A DNA stretch of 64,000 nucleotides from Solwaraspora sp. WMMD1047 (lineage in GTDB: Bacteria > Actinomycetota > Actinomycetes > Mycobacteriales > Micromonosporaceae), in NCBI RefSeq assembly GCF_029626155.1, contig NZ_JARUBL010000001.1:7158501-7222500 (forward strand). Reading direction: 5' to 3'. Of this stretch, positions 1 through 8,586 are shown piece after piece. Each line of letters opens with the position of its first letter. The first letter of the stretch is position 1. Position numbers and translations under genes: made by a program. Under the pieces are notes generated by a model. The model saw only the letters and a program-made list of their open reading frames with translations, ran no database searches and had not been told where the DNA came from.

Positions 1-171
1 CTGCACTTCGGCATCTCGCCGCCGTGCGAGCAGACCGGGGACTGGTGGATCCGGCGGGGCGTCGTCTGGCCGGCCGAGTTCCTGGACGCGTGGCGGCGCA
101 ACGTCAACCGGTCACCCGCCGGCGAGGTACGCGACTGGCACCGCAAGCGGGGCTGCCCACCGGCACCCTGA
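1..171 (+). CDS. M23-family metallopeptidase, C-terminal fragment
   Basis: Frame 1 is open from the window edge to a TGA at 169-171, giving the last 56 residues of a protein whose start lies upstream. It opens with LHFGISPPCE, which fits the final catalytic HxH strand of M23 (LytM-type) peptidoglycan endopeptidases, followed by a Trp-rich tail (DWWIRRG, WPAEFLDAWRR) seen in actinobacterial members. The zinc-binding residues upstream are outside the window. By family, it would be a secreted cell-wall hydrolase. The fragment is short, so the assignment rests on one motif plus the tail. Confidence 0.6.
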   Translation: MHFGISPPCEQTGDWWIRRGVVWPAEFLDAWRRNVNRSPAGEVRDWHRKRGCPPAP

Positions 172-296
172 CCAGCGCCCGCCCGCCGGGGCGATCGGTG
201 CCGCCCGCCGGGCTGACACCGGGTCGACGGTTCCGGACGCCGGGCGCGGTGGGGAGCTGCGCGATTCCGGCCGTCCGGTGTGCGAGAGTCACCGGC

Positions 297-1289
297 GTGG
301 ACATCGCGGTGATCGGGCTCGGGCTGATCGGCGGTTCGGCGCTGCGCGCGCTCGCCGCCGCCGGGCACCGGGTGCTCGGTCACGACGCCGATCCGGCCAC
401 CCGGGCCACCGCTCGCACCGCCGCCGCCCAGGCGCCCGCGCCGGCCCGCTGGCAGGTCGCGGGCACGATCCGGGACGCCGTCGCCAACGCCGACCTGGTG
501 GTGATCGCGGTCCCGCTGCCGGCCGTCGGAACCGTGCTCGACGAGCTGGCGGCGACCGGCTACCAGGGCCTGGTCACCGACGTGACCTCGGTCAAGGGGC
601 CGGTACGGGACCTGGTGGAGACCCGGCTGCGGCACCGGCACGGCGCGCTGGCCGGCTTCGTCGGCGGGCACCCGATGGCCGGCCGGGAGACCTCCGGCTT
701 CGCGGCGTCCGATCCGACGCTCTTCACCGGTTGCGCCTGGGTGCTCTGCCTGGAGCCGGGCACCCCGTTGGCCGACTGGCTGGAGCTGGCGGCGCTGGTC
801 ACCGGCCTCGGCGCCCGGGTGGTGCCGACCACCGCCGACGAGCACGACCGGGCGGTGGCCCGGATCAGCCACCTGCCGCACCTGCTGGCCGCCGCGCTGG
901 CCGCCAGCACCGCCGACGACCCGCTGGCCGGGACGCTGGCCGCCGGGTCGTTCCGGGACGGCACCCGGGTGGCGGCCACCCGACCGGACCTGATCGCCGC
1001 GATGTGCGGCGGCAACGCGGCGGCCGTCCGGCCGGCGTTGGACGCGGTGCTGGCGGCGCTGACCGGGGCGCGGGAGGCGTTGGACGCCGCAGAGCCGATC
1101 GCCGCGCTGCGCGACTGGCTGACTCCGGGCACCGCCGCCCGGGCGGCCTGGCCGCCCCGGCCCGGCCCGGCGATCGAATTGCCGGCCGGCCCGGACGCGC
1201 TGCTGACGCTCGGCCGGGCCGGCGGCTGGCTGACCGGCGTCGCCGCCGACCGCCGCACGGTCACCGCCGTCCGACCGGCGCCGGGATAA
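297..1289 (+). CDS. tyrA: prephenate dehydrogenase
   Basis: 330 residues from a GTG at 297. The N-terminus VDIAVIGLGLIGGSAL is a Rossmann NAD(P)-binding fold with GxGxxG at residues 7-12. The centre has GGHPMAGRE, the conserved substrate-binding segment of TyrA enzymes, and a helical part with HDRAVARISHLPH, another family signature. It oxidatively decarboxylates prephenate to 4-hydroxyphenylpyruvate in tyrosine synthesis. No C-terminal ACT domain is seen, so the length fits the simple actinobacterial form. The frame is open further upstream to 24, but that part has no family similarity. It converges on mtnA with a 6-nt gap. Confidence 0.9.
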   Translation: MDIAVIGLGLIGGSALRALAAAGHRVLGHDADPATRATARTAAAQAPAPARWQVAGTIRDAVANADLVVIAVPLPAVGTVLDELAATGYQGLVTDVTSVKGPVRDLVETRLRHRHGALAGFVGGHPMAGRETSGFAASDPTLFTGCAWVLCLEPGTPLADWLELAALVTGLGARVVPTTADEHDRAVARISHLPHLLAAALAASTADDPLAGTLAAGSFRDGTRVAATRPDLIAAMCGGNAAAVRPALDAVLAALTGAREALDAAEPIAALRDWLTPGTAARAAWPPRPGPAIELPAGPDALLTLGRAGGWLTGVAADRRTVTAVRPAPG

Positions 1290-1295
1290 CGACGG

Positions 1296-2288
1296 TCAGA
1301 GCCGCTCGCCCCGGTCCAGCCGGATCACGCGGCGGTCGGTGACGATCGCGGTGATCAGGTCGTGCGGGGTCACGTCGAAGGCGGGGTTGGCCGCCCGGGT
1401 GCCGGCGGGGCCGACGCTGGCGCCGTCCGGGCGGGTCAGCACCTCGGCCGTACCCCGATCCTCGATCTGGACCTCGGCACCGGTGGCGGTGGCCAGGTCG
1501 ACCGTCGACTCCGGCGCCACCACCACGAACGGGATGCCGGCCCGCCGGGCACCGAGCGCGTGCGCGTAACTGCCGATCTTGTTGACGGTGTCCCCGTTCG
1601 CGCAGATCCGGTCGGCGCCCAGCACCACCGCGTCCACCTCGCCCCGGGCCATCAGAAACGGCCCGGCGCCGTCCACCGCCACCCGGAAGTCCACCCCGGC
1701 CCGGTCCAGCTCCCAGGCCGTCAACCGGGCGCCCTGCAGCAGCGGGCGGGTCTCGCTGGCCACCACCGAGTCGAGCACCCCGCGCCGGTGCAGTTCGAGC
1801 ACCGCGCCGAGGGCCGTGCCGCCGACCACCGTGGCCAGCCCGCCGGTGTTGCAGTGGGTGAGCAGCCGGGGCCGGTCGCCGCAGAGCTCCAGCAGCAGGT
1901 CGGCCCCGAGGCGGGCCATCGCCTCCGACGCGGCGATCTCCTCGTCGCGGACCGCGAGCGCCTCGGCGAGCACCGCGTCCGGGCCGTCGGGCAGTCGGCC
2001 CGCGGCCCGGTGCACCCCGAGGGCCAGGTTCACCGCCGTCGGGCGGGCGGTCGCCAGCCGCCGGACGGCCGCCGCCAGCGCCTCCGGGTCGGAGCCGTGC
2101 CGGCGGGCCGCCAGCGCCACCCCGAGCGCGCCGGCCACGCCGAGCGCGGGAGCACCGCGTACGGCGAGCCGCCCGATCGCGTCGGCCAGCTCCTCGACGG
2201 TCTCCAACCGGAGCGTGCTGAGTCGGTCCGGCAGCGCCGTCTGGTCGATGAGCTCGACGGCGCCGTCCACCCAGTCGATGGTCCGCAT
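1296..2288 (-). CDS. mtnA: S-methyl-5-thioribose-1-phosphate isomerase
   Basis: 330 residues from the ATG at 2288 (MRTIDWVDG). It isomerises methylthioribose-1-phosphate to methylthioribulose-1-phosphate in methionine salvage. Family motifs are clear: VRGAPALGVAGA near the N-terminus, THCNTGGLAT with the catalytic cysteine, and GADRICANGDTVNKIGS with the catalytic aspartate. The frame is open eight codons further upstream, but a TAACCT -10 box at 2297-2302 lies 8 nt before the ATG, which favours a leaderless start here. No other methionine-salvage gene is adjacent. Confidence 0.92.
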   Translation of the reverse strand: MRTIDWVDGAVELIDQTALPDRLSTLRLETVEELADAIGRLAVRGAPALGVAGALGVALAARRHGSDPEALAAAVRRLATARPTAVNLALGVHRAAGRLPDGPDAVLAEALAVRDEEIAASEAMARLGADLLLELCGDRPRLLTHCNTGGLATVVGGTALGAVLELHRRGVLDSVVASETRPLLQGARLTAWELDRAGVDFRVAVDGAGPFLMARGEVDAVVLGADRICANGDTVNKIGSYAHALGARRAGIPFVVVAPESTVDLATATGAEVQIEDRGTAEVLTRPDGASVGPAGTRAANPAFDVTPHDLITAIVTDRRVIRLDRGERL

Positions 2289-2296
2289 GCGACAAC

Positions 2297-2317
2297 AGGT
2301 TACGGCGGTCATAGGGT
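2297..2317. promoter_or_regulatory. back-to-back leaderless promoters for mtnA and the PHP gene
   Basis: On the minus strand TAACCT (2297-2302) stands 8 nt before the mtnA ATG. On the plus strand TAGGGT (2312-2317) stands 6 nt before the ATG at 2324. Both match the actinobacterial TAnnnT -10 element at leaderless spacing, and neither gene has a Shine-Dalgarno match. The whole divergent gap is 35 nt, so the two polymerases would compete for it. Confidence 0.5.
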
Positions 2318-2323
2318 GTCCCC

Positions 2324-3397
2324 ATGACCGCCCGGGACGCGATCGCCGACCTGCGCCGGATCGCCTTCCTGTTGGAGCGGGCGAACGAGGCGACCTTCCG
2401 GGTGAAGGCGTTCCGGTCGGCCGCGACCGCGCTCGGCGCGCTGCCGGCCGCCGAGCTGACCGAGCGGGCCGCGGCCGGCACCCTGACCGAGCTGGCCGGG
2501 GTGGGTGACGTCACCGCCCGCTGCGTGACCGAGTCGCTGGCCGGTGAGGAACCGGTCTACCTGCGGCGGCTGGCCGCCACCGAGGGCACCGACCTGGACA
2601 CCGAGGCGGCGGCGCTGCGGGCCGCCCTGCGGGGTGACTGCCACACCCACTCCGACTGGTCCGACGGCGGCTCGCCGATCGAGGAGATGGCGCTGGCCGC
2701 GGTCGAGCTGGGCCACGAGTACCTGGCGCTCACCGACCACTCCCCCCGACTGACGGTGGCCCGGGGCCTGACGGCGGCCCGGCTGCGCCGGCAGCTCGAC
2801 CACGTCGAGGCGCTCAACGCCGCCCTGCCGCCCGGCTTCCGGGTGCTCACCGGGATCGAGGTGGACATCCTCGCCGACGGGTCGCTGGACCAGGACGAGG
2901 AGCTGCTGGCCCGGCTCGACGTGGTGGTCGGCTCGGTGCACAGCGGGCTGAAGGACGACAAGGCCCGGATGACCCGGCGGATGCTGGCCGCGATCGCCAA
3001 CCCGCACCTGGACATCCTCGGGCACTGCACCGGGCGGATGGTCACCAGCCGACCGGCCGGGGTGACCGGGCCGGGCGACAAGGGCCACCGGCGGCGGACC
3101 CGGCCGCCGAGCGACTTCGACGCGGACGCGGTCTTCGCCGCCTGCGCCGAGCACGACAAGGCGGTGGAGATCAACTCCCGGCCGGAGCGGCAGGACCCGC
3201 CGAAGCGGCTGCTGCGGCTGGCGGTGGAGGCGGGCTGCCGGTTCGCCATCAACACCGACGCGCACGCCCCGGGTCAGCTCGACTGGCAGCGGTTCGGCTG
3301 TGAGCGGGCGGCGCTGTGCGGGGTACCGGCCGACCGGGTGGTGAACACCTGGCCAGCCGACCAGCTACTGGCCTGGACCGGCGCCCACGCCGGCTAG
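2324..3397 (+). CDS. PHP-domain hydrolase with helix-hairpin-helix N-terminus
   Basis: 357 residues. Residues 1-85 resemble the helix-hairpin-helix region found in PolX-type proteins (AFLLERANEATFRVKAFRSA, LAGVGDVTARCV). From about residue 103 there is a PHP phosphoesterase domain with metal ligands in DCHTHSDWSDG, LTDHSPR, GIEVDIL, GSVHSG, LGHCTGR and NTDAHAP. The HhH-PHP order is that of the PolX C-terminal part without the polymerase domain; such proteins are annotated as PHP or histidinol-phosphatase-like hydrolases. The substrate is not deducible. The last 33 nt overlap the 3' end of the convergent EamA gene. Confidence 0.8.
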   Translation: MTARDAIADLRRIAFLLERANEATFRVKAFRSAATALGALPAAELTERAAAGTLTELAGVGDVTARCVTESLAGEEPVYLRRLAATEGTDLDTEAAALRAALRGDCHTHSDWSDGGSPIEEMALAAVELGHEYLALTDHSPRLTVARGLTAARLRRQLDHVEALNAALPPGFRVLTGIEVDILADGSLDQDEELLARLDVVVGSVHSGLKDDKARMTRRMLAAIANPHLDILGHCTGRMVTSRPAGVTGPGDKGHRRRTRPPSDFDADAVFAACAEHDKAVEINSRPERQDPPKRLLRLAVEAGCRFAINTDAHAPGQLDWQRFGCERAALCGVPADRVVNTWPADQLLAWTGAHAG

Positions 3398-4354
3398 CCG
3401 GGCCGGTGCGGCGGGGACCGGCCGGCGGCGGGACAGCGTCCCCTGCGAGATCGCCACCCCGAGCAGGACGATAAGCGCGCCGACCGGCTGGTACCAGGTC
3501 AGGTGCTCGTCGAGCGCCAGCACACCGATCACCACCGCGAAGATCGGCACCAGGTAGGTGACCATGGAGGCGGTGCTCGCCCCGGCCAACCGGATGTTGC
3601 GCATGTGGATGACGAACGCGAGGCCGCTGCCGAGCACCCCCAACGCGAGGAGGCTGCCGACCGCCGCCAGCGACAGGTCGGTCGGGGCCGGCGGGGCACC
3701 GGCCAGCAGCGGGGCCAGCACCAGGAGTTGGAGGGTGGCGACCACCAACTGGGCCGCCACCAGCGACACCCCGGACTCGCGCCGACCGGCGACGAACCGC
3801 TTCTGGTACGGGATCACCACCCCGTAGCAGGCCGCCGCGCCGAAGCACATCAACTGGCCGGTGAACTCGGCCCCGCCGAGCCCGTGCCACGCCCCGAGCA
3901 CCACCAGCACGCCGACGAAGCCCAGCCCCATGCCGACCGCCCGACGGGCGGTCATCCGCTCGGTGCGGAAGACCAGCACCGCCAGCGGCAGCACGACGAG
4001 CGGCGTGGTGGCGTTCCAGATGCCGGCGAGCAGCGACGGAATCCGCTGCTCGCCGTAGCCGAAGAGGGTGAACGGGACGACCACCCCCACGGCGGCGATC
4101 ACCGCGGTGTGCGCCCACAGCTTCGGGTCGCGGGGCAGCCGGTCGCGTAACACCGCGAGCACCACCAGCACGGTCAGTGCCCCGGAGGCGACCCGGCCGA
4201 GGGTGACGTAGATCGGGTGCAGCTCGTCGACGGCCACCTTGATGAAGAGGAAACTGGAACCCCAGATCGCCGCGAGGGCGAGGAAGCCGGGGAACCAGTC
4301 GCGCACGGCGACCCCGGGACTGTCAGGTGCGGTAGCGGCTGTCACCCCTGACAC
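3365..4354 (-). CDS. EamA/DMT-family transporter
   Basis: 329 residues with about ten hydrophobic helices and two EamA repeats (WGSSFLFIKVAV near residue 27; the second half begins at TGQLMCFGAAACYG). These are small-metabolite exporters of the drug/metabolite transporter superfamily; the substrate is unknown. The start was placed at GTG 4354 because AGGAGAA lies about 4 nt upstream; a second GTG nine bases in is possible. The reading frame is open far upstream to 6133, but that part is only antisense to the DUF885 gene. The tail is Arg/Pro/Ala-rich and overlaps the convergent PHP gene by 33 nt. Confidence 0.85.
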   Translation of the reverse strand: MSGVTAATAPDSPGVAVRDWFPGFLALAAIWGSSFLFIKVAVDELHPIYVTLGRVASGALTVLVVLAVLRDRLPRDPKLWAHTAVIAAVGVVVPFTLFGYGEQRIPSLLAGIWNATTPLVVLPLAVLVFRTERMTARRAVGMGLGFVGVLVVLGAWHGLGGAEFTGQLMCFGAAACYGVVIPYQKRFVAGRRESGVSLVAAQLVVATLQLLVLAPLLAGAPPAPTDLSLAAVGSLLALGVLGSGLAFVIHMRNIRLAGASTASMVTYLVPIFAVVIGVLALDEHLTWYQPVGALIVLLGVAISQGTLSRRRPVPAAPARLAGVGAGPGQ

Positions 4355-4510
4355 TCTTCTCCTGGGGTACGACGTTTGTCGCGCGGATTTCGGCCGGCGT
4401 GTTCGGGGCCACACCGGCCTCGGCCGGGGACATCCCAGACAGGTGATACCACCGGCCCGAAGCGGATTTCGGGCCAGCGTGCCGGCCCGCCACTCCCGTA
4501 TCGTCAGCCC

Positions 4511-6199
4511 GTGGGACGAATCGACGACCTCGCCAACCAGTACGTCGCCGACTGGGCGGCACTCAGCCCGACCGGCGCCACCTACGTCGGCATCAGCGGC
4601 TACGACGACCAGCTCGGCGATCTGTCGCCGGACGGCTTCGCCGCCCGCGCCGAACTGGACCGGCGGCTGCTCGCCGATCTCGACCACGTCGAACCCGACA
4701 CCGAGGCCGAACGCACCGCCAAGGAGGCGATGCAGGAACGGATCGGGCTGGAACAGGTCCGGTACGCCGCCGGCGAGGTGACCAGCGAGCTCAACGTGAT
4801 CTCCAGCGAGCTGCACAGCATCCGCCAGGTCTTCGACCTGATGCCCAGCGAGGGCGAACCGGCGGTGCGCAACATCGCCGCCCGGCTCGGCCAGTTCGCC
4901 GGCGCCGTCGAGGCGTACAAGACGACCCTGCGGCAGGCCGCCGGCCAGGGCCACGTCAGCCCGCGGGCCCAGATGGTCGAGGTCGCCAAGCAGTGCGACG
5001 CCTGGACCGACCCGCTCGGCGACAACGTCTTCCACGACCTGGTCGACCGGCTGATCGCCACCGGCGAGGCCGCCGAGGGCGGCACGCTCGCCGCCGAGCT
5101 GCGCCGGGGCGCCGCCGCCGCCACCGCCGCCACCGCCGGCTTCGCCCAGTTCCTCCGCACCGAACTGGCCCCCCTCGGCCGGGAGAAGCAGGCCGCCGGC
5201 CGGGAGCGCTACGAGCTGGCCTCGCAGTACTTCCTCGGTGCCCGGGTCGACCTCGACGAGACGTACGCCTGGGGGTTCGAGGAGCTGGCCCGGCTGGAGG
5301 GTGAGATGCGGGCGGTGGCCGGCCGGATCGTCGGTGCCGGCGCGACCATCGACGAGGCGGTGGCGGCGCTGGACGGCGACCCGGCCCGCAAGATCCAGGG
5401 CAAGGAGGCGTTCCGGGACTGGATGCAGGCGCTCGCCGACAAGGCGATCACCGAACTGCACGGCACCCACTTCGACATCCCCGAACAGGTCCGCCGGATC
5501 GAATGCTGCCTCGCCCCGACCAGCGACGGCGGGATCTACTACACCGCACCGAGCGAGGACTTCGCCCGGCCCGGCCGGATGTGGTGGGCGGTGCCGCCGG
5601 GCATCACCGAGTTCTCCACCTGGCAGGAGGTGACCACCGTCTACCACGAGGGCGCCCCCGGCCACCACCTGCAGGTCGGCCAGACCCAGGTCCGCGCGGA
5701 CCTGCTCAACCGGTGGCAGCGGCTGCTCTGCTGGTGCTCCGGCCACGGCGAGGGCTGGGCGCTCTACGCGGAGCGGCTGATGGACGACCTCGGCTACCTG
5801 GACGACCCGGGCGACCGGTTCGGGATGCTCGACGGGCAGGCGTTCCGGGCCGCCCGGGTGATCGTCGACATCGGCATGCACCTGGAGCTGGAGATCCCCC
5901 AGGACAACCCGTTCGGGTTCCACCCCGGGCAGCGGTGGACCCCGGAGCTGGGCTGGGAGTTCCTGCGGGCGCACTGCCGGGTGCCGGACGAGATCCTGCG
6001 CTTCGAGCTGAACCGCTACCTGGGCTGGCCGGGACAGGCGCCGTCGTACAAGGTGGGCGAGCGGATCTGGCTGCAGGCCCGCGACGACGCGAAGGCCCGC
6101 AAGGGCGCCGACTTCGACCTGAAGGCGTTCCACCGGGACGCACTGAACCTCGGCTCCCTCGGTCTCGACCCGCTCCGCGCCGCCCTGGGCCGCCTCTGA
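4511..6199 (+). CDS. DUF885-family putative metallopeptidase
   Basis: 562 residues from GTG 4511 (VGRIDDLANQYVADW). It carries HEGAPGHHLQ at about residue 379 and GHGEGWALYAERLM further on, the zinc-ligand pattern (HExxxHH plus downstream Glu) of DUF885 proteins, which are regarded as M32/gluzincin-like carboxypeptidases. The mostly helical remainder fits the family, and about 560 residues is its usual length. No signal peptide is visible, so it should be cytoplasmic. The frame is open to 4376, but the extra residues are low-complexity and overlap the divergent EamA promoter. Activity and substrate are inferred from the motif only. Confidence 0.85.
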   Translation: MGRIDDLANQYVADWAALSPTGATYVGISGYDDQLGDLSPDGFAARAELDRRLLADLDHVEPDTEAERTAKEAMQERIGLEQVRYAAGEVTSELNVISSELHSIRQVFDLMPSEGEPAVRNIAARLGQFAGAVEAYKTTLRQAAGQGHVSPRAQMVEVAKQCDAWTDPLGDNVFHDLVDRLIATGEAAEGGTLAAELRRGAAAATAATAGFAQFLRTELAPLGREKQAAGRERYELASQYFLGARVDLDETYAWGFEELARLEGEMRAVAGRIVGAGATIDEAVAALDGDPARKIQGKEAFRDWMQALADKAITELHGTHFDIPEQVRRIECCLAPTSDGGIYYTAPSEDFARPGRMWWAVPPGITEFSTWQEVTTVYHEGAPGHHLQVGQTQVRADLLNRWQRLLCWCSGHGEGWALYAERLMDDLGYLDDPGDRFGMLDGQAFRAARVIVDIGMHLELEIPQDNPFGFHPGQRWTPELGWEFLRAHCRVPDEILRFELNRYLGWPGQAPSYKVGERIWLQARDDAKARKGADFDLKAFHRDALNLGSLGLDPLRAALGRL

Positions 6200-6251
6200 C
6201 CCTGGCCCGGCCGGCCGGCGGGCCGGTCGTCGCAGGTCTATGCTCTGCGCC

Positions 6252-7007
6252 GTGCCGCCGATCGACTACTACAGCACCCAGGGCTGGGGCGCCGAGACGA
6301 TGCCACTGCGCCACCGGCAGATCGTCGCCGGTCGGCTGCTCGCCACGACCGTGACCGAGCTTGCCGGTGGCCGCGGCGGTGACCCGGTCGAGGTGTTGGA
6401 CGTCGGGTGCGGCGACGGGAGCTTCCTGGCGCACCTCGCCGGGCTGGTCGGCGACGTGCCGGTGCGCTGGGTCGGCATCGACTACTCGCCCGACCAGTTG
6501 GCCGCCGCCTCCCGGCTCCCGTACGAGTTCCACCGGTGCGACCTCGACCAGGGCATCCCGCTGCCGGACGCCTCGCTGGACGTGGTGCACGCGGCCGAGG
6601 TCATCGAACACCTCTACGACCCCGACCGGTTGCTGGAGGAGTGCGCCCGGGTGCTGCGCCCCGGCGGCCACCTGCTGGTCACCACGCCGAACCTGCAGGC
6701 CTGGTACAACCGGCTGCTCTTCCTCGCCGGCGTGCAACCGATCTTCTACGAGACGTCCAGCCGCTCCACCGAGGTGGGCGCCGGGCCGCTGCGCCGGTTG
6801 AAGAAGGGCACCCTCCCGGTCGGACACCTGCGGCTGTTCAACCGGACCGCGCTCGTCGACCTGATGCGCCGCGAGGGCTTCGAGCCGACCATCGTGCGCG
6901 GTGCCCGCTTCCACGAGATCCCGGCGGCGCTGACCTGGCTGGAGGCGCTGATCTGCCACCGGTCGTCACTGGCGTCCATCCTGGTCATCCAGGCCGTCCG
7001 GCACTGA
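6252..7007 (+). CDS. class I SAM-dependent methyltransferase
   Basis: 251 residues. The Rossmann-like methyltransferase fold is marked by VLDVGCGDGSF (motif I), GIDYSPDQL (acidic loop), LDVVHAAEVIEHL and RVLRPGGHLLVTTPN. GTG 6252 was chosen over the in-frame ATG 6240 because TATGCT at 6239-6244 overlaps that ATG and sits 7 nt before the GTG, so the message would be leaderless. It lies next to the DUF3068/acyltransferase/AftD envelope cluster and may act on a lipid or glycan there, but the substrate cannot be read from sequence. Confidence 0.8.
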   Translation: MPPIDYYSTQGWGAETMPLRHRQIVAGRLLATTVTELAGGRGGDPVEVLDVGCGDGSFLAHLAGLVGDVPVRWVGIDYSPDQLAAASRLPYEFHRCDLDQGIPLPDASLDVVHAAEVIEHLYDPDRLLEECARVLRPGGHLLVTTPNLQAWYNRLLFLAGVQPIFYETSSRSTEVGAGPLRRLKKGTLPVGHLRLFNRTALVDLMRREGFEPTIVRGARFHEIPAALTWLEALICHRSSLASILVIQAVRH

Positions 7008-7032
7008 GCTGTCCTCGCCGGGCCAGCGACCT

Positions 7033-7072
7033 GCGTTCGACGCGGCGCCGGCTATCCGCGTTCGACGCGGCG
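7033..7072. repeat. 15-bp direct repeat
   Basis: GCGTTCGACGCGGCG occurs at 7033-7047 and again at 7058-7072, just after the methyltransferase stop and before the terminator hairpin. No function is evident. Confidence 0.5.
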
Positions 7073-7103
7073 GCTCCCGGCCGGCGAAGCTGGCCGGGAG
7101 CCG
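7071..7103. terminator. bidirectional hairpin between convergent genes
   Basis: Perfect 12-bp arms (CGGCTCCCGGCC at 7071-7082 and its complement at 7092-7103) with a 9-nt loop lie between the methyltransferase and the convergent DUF3068 gene. There is no U-tract, as is common in high-GC actinobacteria. Confidence 0.55.
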
Positions 7104-7123
7104 TGGCGCGGTGCGTTGCCGAA

Positions 7124-8449
7124 TCAGTCCCGCGACTGGTCGCGCGTGGGCACGGAGCCGTTCACCCAGTTGGTGGAGGCCGGTGGCACCACGTCGTTGA
7201 GTGGACCGTCACCGCCCGAACGGCCGACTCCGGCCCCGACCCCGGCCGGCGTACGTGCCTCGTCCGCCTCGTCGTCCACCTCGCTGTCCGTCGGGGTCCG
7301 GGCATCCGCCGCGGCGTCGGCGGAACCGCGTCGCCCGGCGTCCGCGCCGGCCGGCACCGGGTCTGGCTTGCGGTCGGCGGCGAGGTCCTCCCGGGTTTCG
7401 GCGATGTCGGCCGGGGCGGCGGGGGTCCCAGCCGTCGAGGCCGGCTGGTCCGGCTGCGGGTCGTCACCGGCCACGCCCGGCTCGGCCGGTGGGGCCGGCG
7501 GACGAGGGCCGGACAGCACCAGCCAGCCACCAAGCAGCAGCAGCACGGCGCCCAGCACCCCGAGTCCGATCGGCGCGGTACGCGACACCAGCGTGATCGA
7601 CGCCGAGTTCTCCTTCGCCCGGTCGGCGCTGGCCTGCACGGTGGCCGCGTCGTACCGGAAGTCCGCGTCCAGCAGCACGGTCGGCGCGCCTCCGCCGTCC
7701 GGCCGGAACTCCTTGTACGGCTGGTCCTGCACGTCGACGTAGACGCCGGTCACCGGCTCGACCCAGTAGTTGCGGGTGTTGCGGTAGACGACCTGGCCGC
7801 CGGTGGCGCCCGGCGCGAACCGGGCCAGCAGCACCTGCAGGCTGCTGTCGGAGACGACCAGCGGCTGCTCGGGCACCACCTGCTCGAACCGGTAGACCTC
7901 GACACCCTCGACGGTCGTGACCTCCTGGAAGGTGGCCGGGAAGGACTTGCGGAGATCACGGTCGAAGACCTGGTAGTCGGTCCGCTGGGTGTCGAACGGG
8001 AACTTGTACACCTGACCGTCGTAGTTGGCCGGCTGCTCGGTCCCGTCGTCGAGCCACTCGCCGTCCCAGTCGACGGTCGCCGCCGACCGTCGATCCAGCG
8101 CGAACTCGGTGCTGTAGCCGCTCACCACCGCGTCGGAAAGGGTGCGGACCTGGGAGTAGACGCTCCAGACCATCGCCTCTCCCGCGAGGTCGCCGGTCAT
8201 CTTCTCCCGGGTGAGCTTCGCCTGTGGTAGCACCTCCACGGTGGAGGTGAGCCTGCCGGTTTCGATGTTGGCCTGACCCGAGGCGATCCGGAGGTAGGTC
8301 GAGTCCTCCGACACCGCCACCGAGGTCGACCGGTCCAGGTCGTACGGCAGTTGACTGACCGCCGGGGTGACGTACACCGGCAGTGCGATCGCGAAAATGA
8401 GCAACAGGACGCCAAGGCCGAACAGCACGGCACCGACGAACCGCTTCAC
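7124..8449 (-). CDS. DUF3068 membrane protein
   Basis: 441 residues from GTG 8449, which has an excellent ribosome site (GGGGAGG, 4 nt upstream). Layout: an N-terminal helix (about residues 5-27, FVGAVLFGLGVLLLIFAIAL), a large extracytoplasmic domain with RNYWVEPVTGVYVDV, a second helix near residues 306-326 and an acidic Pro/Ala-rich cytoplasmic tail of about 110 residues. This matches DUF3068 proteins such as M. tuberculosis Rv0227c, which belong to the mycolata/actinobacterial envelope gene set. The molecular role is not established. It is divergent from the acyltransferase, as in mycobacteria. Confidence 0.85.
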   Translation of the reverse strand: MKRFVGAVLFGLGVLLLIFAIALPVYVTPAVSQLPYDLDRSTSVAVSEDSTYLRIASGQANIETGRLTSTVEVLPQAKLTREKMTGDLAGEAMVWSVYSQVRTLSDAVVSGYSTEFALDRRSAATVDWDGEWLDDGTEQPANYDGQVYKFPFDTQRTDYQVFDRDLRKSFPATFQEVTTVEGVEVYRFEQVVPEQPLVVSDSSLQVLLARFAPGATGGQVVYRNTRNYWVEPVTGVYVDVQDQPYKEFRPDGGGAPTVLLDADFRYDAATVQASADRAKENSASITLVSRTAPIGLGVLGAVLLLLGGWLVLSGPRPPAPPAEPGVAGDDPQPDQPASTAGTPAAPADIAETREDLAADRKPDPVPAGADAGRRGSADAAADARTPTDSEVDDEADEARTPAGVGAGVGRSGGDGPLNDVVPPASTNWVNGSVPTRDQSRD

Positions 8450-8524
8450 TGGTCCTCCCCACACAACGACGTTGGCTTAGCGCCCGCCCCCGCGATCGAA
8501 CATGTCCCTGACACGCCTCGAACA

Positions 8525-8540
8525 CGCCATTAACATGGCG
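8525..8540. repeat. short inverted repeat in divergent promoter region
   Basis: CGCCAT-TAAC-ATGGCG is a 16-bp hyphenated palindrome between the DUF3068 and acyltransferase starts. It could be an operator serving either gene; six-base arms may also arise by chance. Confidence 0.3.
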
Positions 8541-8586
8541 GCAGGTTACTCTCCAGTCACCTCGTACGCGACCCCCTGGACGCCTG

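Noticed and set aside
4355-6133. N-terminal extension of the EamA reading frame to 922 residues
   Set aside because: It is antisense to the DUF885 gene, has no domain, and a good ribosome site exists at 4354.
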